Translations under genes and position numbers: made by a program
NCBI GenBank assembly: GCA_030248195.1
Contig: JASAND010011408.1
Location: forward strand, 1 to 64,000
From: Trissonchulus latispiculum
Taxonomy: Eukaryota > Nematoda > Enoplea > Enoplida > Ironidae
Direction: 5' to 3'
Length of the DNA: 64,000 bases
Shown: piece by piece, positions 55,901 through 61,900 of the stretch
How the letters are laid out: every line of letters starts with the position of its first letter
Position numbering within the stretch: the first letter of the stretch is position 1
Notes under the pieces: generated by a model
Databases searched by the model: none
What the model was told of the DNA's origin: nothing
What the model saw: the letters and a program-made list of their open reading frames with translations, nothing else

Positions 55901-58900
55901 CTAAAAGGGTAAGAGTATCTGGGGTCGCCACGATCGTTGCTAACGCGCGCGCTTCCGAACTGTTTTCATTTAAGCGGCTGAGAGCGTCTGCATGTGTGTT
56001 TGCTTTCCCTGGTCGGTACTTTAGCTCAAACGTAAATTCCATCAGTTGTAGTGCCCAGCGGGCTAAACGACTAGAAGTATCTTTCATTGTCATTAGCCAT
56101 TTCAGTGGTGCATGGTCAGTGTAAATGGTGAATCTCCTCCCATAAAGGTACGCCCGCCAATACTTAACTGCCCATATAATAGCTAATGCTTCTCTCTCAA
56201 TGGTTGAGTATTTAACTTCAGCCTTGCTTAAACTTCTGGATGCGTAAGCTATGACAACTTCTTTTCCTTCTTTTATCTGACCAAGGACTGCGCCTATGCC
56301 GTACCCTGAGGCGTCGGTTGCGAGTGTGAAAACTTCTTTGAAATCTGGGAAGGCAAGGATGGGGGCTGTAGTCAACTTTTCCTTTAAGGTGTCAAATGCT
56401 TTTTGACATTCTTCCGACCATGCAAAATTAACATCTTTTTCTGTGAGCTTATGGAGTGGTCGGGCAGTTTTTGCAAAATCACTGATAAATCTCCTGTAAT
56501 AGGATGCAAGGCCGACAAACGACCGAACTTCCTTAGCACGAGTCGGTTTCGGAAAATTTTCAACTGCTTTGATTTTATCCGGATCTGGGGCGACACCTTC
56601 TGGTGATACTACATGCCCTAGAAACAGAACTTTCTTTTTCCGAAATTACACTTTTTAGGCTTCAATTTTAGGTTTGCGTACTTTAATCTATCGAAAACTT
56701 CTTGGAGGTCTTTCAAGTGCTGCTTAAAAGTTTTGCTAACAACAAGTATATCGTCTATAAATATGAAGCATGTTTCAGACAAGATCCCTGTAAACAACAA
56801 TTCCATCGTTCGCTGAAAAGTGCTTGGAGCGTTTTTAAGACCGAAAGGCATTCGGGTGTACTGGTACAATCCAAACGGGGAACAAAACGCTGTTTTTTCT
56901 TTATCTTTTTCAGCAACTGAAATTTGGTGGTAGCCTGATGCTAGGTCCATTGTGGAGAAATACTGCGCTCCACCCAATTGATCTAAAGTTTCGGAGACAT
57001 TTGGCAATGGGAAATAGTCGCCATGGGTAGCCTCATTTAAATCTCTATAGTCTACGCAGATCCTAATTGCGCCGCACTTTTTCTTAACAGGTACCAGTGG
57101 CGCAGCGTAAGGACTGGCTGAAAGCTCTATGATACCCTTTTTCTCCATCTCTTCTAACTGTCTTTTTATTTCACCTTTAAGGGATTCTGGGATTCTGTAG
57201 GGGCGTTTCCGTATAGGCGGTGCATTACCTGTGTTTATGGTATGTTCTACTAGGGTGCAATGCCCTAAGTCCATTTCATTCTTTGCAAATATGTGCTCAT
57301 AGTTCTGTAGCAGACCGATAAGCTGTTGTCTTTCTGGCACTGAGAGCACACTGTCTGATAGATCAATTTGGCTCTGCAACCAATTGATGTCATCGACATT
57401 TTCCAGAATTGGGTTATATCCCGTGTTGGTGCTCATGCACTGCGTTACCTGTGAATTCACTGGAACTGGTTCAAAAGTTCCTAAGGTCATCCCTGCTTTA
57501 AGTTTTATTTCTTCTGCATCTAAATTTGCTATCCGCAACCAACCATAGCCGTTATTAACCTTAACCAGTGATGGTGTCACTAGTAACCCGTACTTGTTTA
57601 TTAACTGCATGTGTGGCTCAATAATACCAATTGCGTTTTCAGGCGCAAATTCCGTCTCTACTTTCACGATGACCTCACACTGGGGTAGTAGCCTAGTGTC
57701 TTCAGGTAGACTTACCCTGGTGAAATATTCAGCTTCTCCTTCCTTAACATTGTTCATGGTCATTGGGAGCTGGTCATTGTGCAACAACAATAGGCCCTTA
57801 TTAAAGTCTAGCCGAGCATCAAACTTCTTCAGTGTGTCTGTTCCTATGATAACGTCAAAGGGACATTGCTTCATAACTCTTGCGGTGACTTCTACTGTTT
57901 CCTTTCCTAGTTGTATTCGTAAGGGACACCTACCTACTATGTCGATGCTATGTCCGGACAGTGAAAGTATGTCTCCAGATTTTGTAATTTTTTCCAAAAG
58001 TTCATTAGGAAGAAAAGTTGAATTGACCAATGTCACGTTGCTTCCTGTGTCTATCAGCATTTCTGCTGCTATTCCACACGCATAGCCCAAAACTACAGGT
58101 GTTTCTCCTAACCCTCCTAAGGTTCCTTCACTTTCGAAACACTGTAGTGGAGGTTGGCTGACCCGAATCATGTGGCATGACGGATTTGAATTACTATTCT
58201 GTCGAGGGACCTGGTCTCTACCTAGTAGTAATCTCTCAATAAGTCTTCGGTTCTGTTCCCTCAATGAGCTAACTTCATTACTAGTAATTTCTGCATCGTG
58301 TTGGGTCGTGCGCGTGGCTTCTGCGTTTGGCCGTCTTACGTCTGGGCTACGGTTATAGTTACGTAAAGGGTCATCGGGTCCTGACCTAAAAGTGAATCTT
58401 CGAGGAGGGGGGTTCGGATTCCTTTGCGGTTGCACATCATTCCTTGATTCAGTACGTGTGCGACATCTAATTGCTATATGACCTGGCCTTCCACAATTGT
58501 TACATATGGGTCTGCCATCAGTGGTCCTTCGATTCCGAGGTGAAAAACTGCCTTGAAGTCTTGGGGATGGACTACGGGATGGTTGATACCCTCGTCTATC
58601 TTCCTTCCGGTTTACTTGTGCTTCTAACTCATCTAACCTTTGTAGTAGTTGGTTAGTTAACTCCTGTTGTAGTTTCATGTTCTCTGTTAGTACATTAAAT
58701 TCAGGAGTTACTTTTGAACTTCTCTTAACTTGGTCGTCTTCAAAATGGACGGCCCTAGCAACTAGCTTGCCTTCTTTATCCATTTCTTCAAACCCTTCTT
58801 GCTCTTTAGCCCTCACTACTGCATCTTCAAAACTATCCGGCTTGCCTGACAGTACAAATCGGCGTATGTTTTTGTTAAGTCCATTTACAAAAATTTCTCT

Positions 58901-61900
58901 CATGAGCCTATCTTTTGCTTTGCCTGCTATCTCGGATCCATATGCTCTTTTAGCTAACCTTTGTATAGCTCTAGCATAATCCTCTACAGTTTCTTCCGGC
59001 TTTTGCACTCTACGATGAAGCTCTGAACTCAAGAGACTAGCATTCCGCTTAGCTAAAACTTCTGTCATGCTTTTAACTACTTCATCCCAACCTTTCTGAA
59101 CCCCACTGGGTAGGGATTCCCAAACTTCGGCCGCATACCCCTGTAAAAAGGCGGGAAGCATTTTTGCTCTTTCTTCTCCTGCCCACCCATTAACTATACT
59201 GACTCGATTAAAAATTCCTATGAAGTCGTCAAAATCTTCAGAGGGTTCGCCCTTAAAAACAGGGATTTGACGTGGACTTATCAAAAATTTTGCAACTTCC
59301 ATACTTGTTATATTTGCTTTACTTTCGTCACTACTCATATGATTGTGACTGTTCTGCCACAATAAATCTCTTATATGATACTCAGCACAAAGTCCTACCA
59401 GAAACTGAGGACCGTGCCAGTGACCTAACGGAAAAGTGTTATAGAGTTCTTCTTCAGAGTAGAAGAATGTTTCTTCTGGGTGAATAAAGGGAGGTATACT
59501 AGAGAGAGTAGAGCTATTCGATCTGTCTTCTACTTCGCTAGTAGAGCTACTCCTATTCGGTGTATTTTCCTCCTCGCTTTCCGTATTCGCAGCTTAATGC
59601 TTTTGTTGTTGGTTGTTGCGTCGTGCTCTTGATGTGTGTGTATGTGCGATCTGCGCTTTGTATCCGTCTGCTCGAGGTGGATTACACTTCAGTATGGGTA
59701 CCGAAAGCTCGACACTGTTCGAATTTAGGTCCCGGGTTTCGGCACCAAAAATGGAGGCCCCGGTGGGACCGGCTATACCAAGTATGGTTGTTGAAATGTC
59801 GTGATGGTATAGCAGTCACGGTCAGAGTCGAGCTTTCGTTGCCCTAATGCCTAGATTTATGAGTCTAAGACAACTCTTACCGGTTTAATAGCAAGTAAGG
59901 CAAGACCAACCAAACAGTTCAAGAGCACACAAACAACTGACCAAAATTCCAAATTGCAGCAATATTTATAACAAATTTATGATTCATACAATGAGCAATT
60001 TCGTAATAACATTTGCAATCATATTTGCAATTGGTTAGAATTTTCAAGAATCTATTTCAATTGGTTACTTTATGTATGATCACAGCTTACGTAAGGGTCG
60101 GGAGGATAATTGTTAGTCAGCTTTCGGATTTTGCACCAAACTTTAAACTAGTCTTACGGTAGCTAAAGAGTCAGTGTTTACAACTTAGTCTTCTTACCTA
60201 AGTGAAATAGGCTTGACGTATACCTACGGTTTGTTCGACTGCTGTACTGATTTATAGCTAAGAATACTCATGGTCATAATGAAGATAGCTAGGTATTAAT
60301 TAGGTATTTAGTAATTAGTAATTGTCCTTTTCTACTTTTCTACATAATTGTTCTGCGTAATTCAGCAACATTTTAAGCTACTTTTAACCTATCTTGGGAA
60401 GTGGACTTAACGTTTCGTTTCGAATAAAATTCTGTATTTAATGAAATTTAGTCCGTCACAGTAGAAATTTTTAATTAATTATGATGGTAGTTGTGAAAAA
60501 CGGGGGGTCGGGCACATAAACGCGACGGCTGCACATGGCTGGAAGGCAGCTAAGATCTCAGTACCAGATATTTTCTTGACCACACCCATGCTCTGCATCC
60601 TCGCCAAAAAGTAGCCCAATCGGACAAAGTCGGGGCAAGTCGATTTTAGTAGCCCCCCCCCCCTTAAAGTTTAAATTAAAATTTACGCTGACACACAAAA
60701 TTAAATTTAAAATTTATTTAGCTTTTAAATTCGTAATTAATATTGTAACCGGTAGCTGATAGCATCAGATATCCACAGGAAAATATATACTAGCAAAAAT
60801 AGCTGGGCTTGTTCTAGTGGGGGGAGGGGTGCATAAACGACCTCCTCCACCGAAAAATCCGCCCCCCCCCCAAAAACACCCATCCATATGCAGAATTGAG
60901 CTGACAACTGGAACGTTCTATACAGTGCATGATGGCTGCAAAATTAAATGTCGGATCCGACTACAAAAGCCAACAAAAACCCAGTATTCAAGTCCAATCT
61001 CAAGCAAACAAGACCATATAACGAAGTCATCCACCGGAGTATGTAATTTTCAAAAATGTTACACATTTTAGGCAAAATGGAAATTTTAAACGATATGTCG
61101 GACGCATTCGAAGCTTTCCTCACTAGACATTGTAGTTCAAAATGAATGAGTACCTGCAACAGTAAAATCTGAAGACATTTCAGCAAACTTTGAAAAGTTC
61201 TAAATATATACATTTTCTCAGGTGTTTACAAACTTCTAACAACTCTAGACTCAGGTGCATCTCTACCATAAAGCATGCAGGAAAGCATTCTTATTATAAC
61301 AACAAAATATAGTAAATATATACACATGCAAAAGTAAGTACAGCTAGCAAAAGAGCTAAATCAACATTGGCACAAAACCAAAACCAGTGTAGCAGAGCAC
61401 AGCAAGCAAGAGCGTCCCGTAACCAAGAAGGTAAACCAAAATCTGCCAAATCCAATCATTTCTTTCATTCAGTTCATGCTACGTCAATCCTATAAAGGCA
61501 GGATGGGCATCTAACCTGGGCGGGTGCACAGACTATCACTTAGTAAATACAGGTACATGTACTTTAAGTACCACACTGGCTTATTTTTACAGAGGTTGGC
61601 TGTGACCATCGAAGATCACAGACATACTATCCTTTTCAGGACCCCCCCTAAATTTCTACCTTCCCTCCCATAACCGAAGAAACCGCCAAGTCTAAACGTT
61701 GTAGTCTAAAGTTTCAAAAAGTTGTCCGGTTTTCGTCAAATTTCTAAAGGAATTTCGGTGTTATATTTTAGCAAAGTGAACATCCAGAATTTCGTCATGT
61801 TTTAACGACTGTTGGCAGTTTTTACGCATAAAAACTAAAAAACGGCAAAAATTCCAAAAATATGCTCCCCTTTTCGGTGAGCCTCTCATAAAATGCCATA

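Larger units (their letters stand above)
47338..60460 (-). mobile_element. 13.1-kb Ty3/Gypsy-type endogenous retrovirus with env, PWWP and three extra ORFs
   Basis: Order on the minus strand: LTR (60460-59764), tRNA-Phe primer site, gag/zinc knuckle/protease/RT (59338-56618), RNase H/integrase/PWWP/env (to 51999), three distal ORFs (51626, 50923, 49816), polypurine tract, LTR (48034-47338). The integrase with HHCC and GPY/F modules and the RT type place it in Ty3/Gypsy; env makes it errantivirus-like. It is unusually long for the group. LTR near-identity implies recent insertion. Flanks are GTGG and GTAG, three of four matching, so the target duplication is imperfect or lost. One frameshift disables this copy's RT. 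Accessory genes and PWWP are absent from the errantiviruses I know. Confidence 0.95.

Noticed and set aside
56384..56596. Separate 70-codon ORF between the two pol segments
   Set aside because: It is an out-of-frame shadow of the RT thumb; the real frame runs continuously from about 56630 into the RNase H.
49329..59487. Plus-strand ORFs across the provirus
   Set aside because: They are antisense shadows of the minus-strand gag, pol, env and accessory frames.
47330..60465. Perfect target-site duplication of the provirus
   Set aside because: Flanks GTGG and GTAG differ at one base of four; reported only as imperfect.
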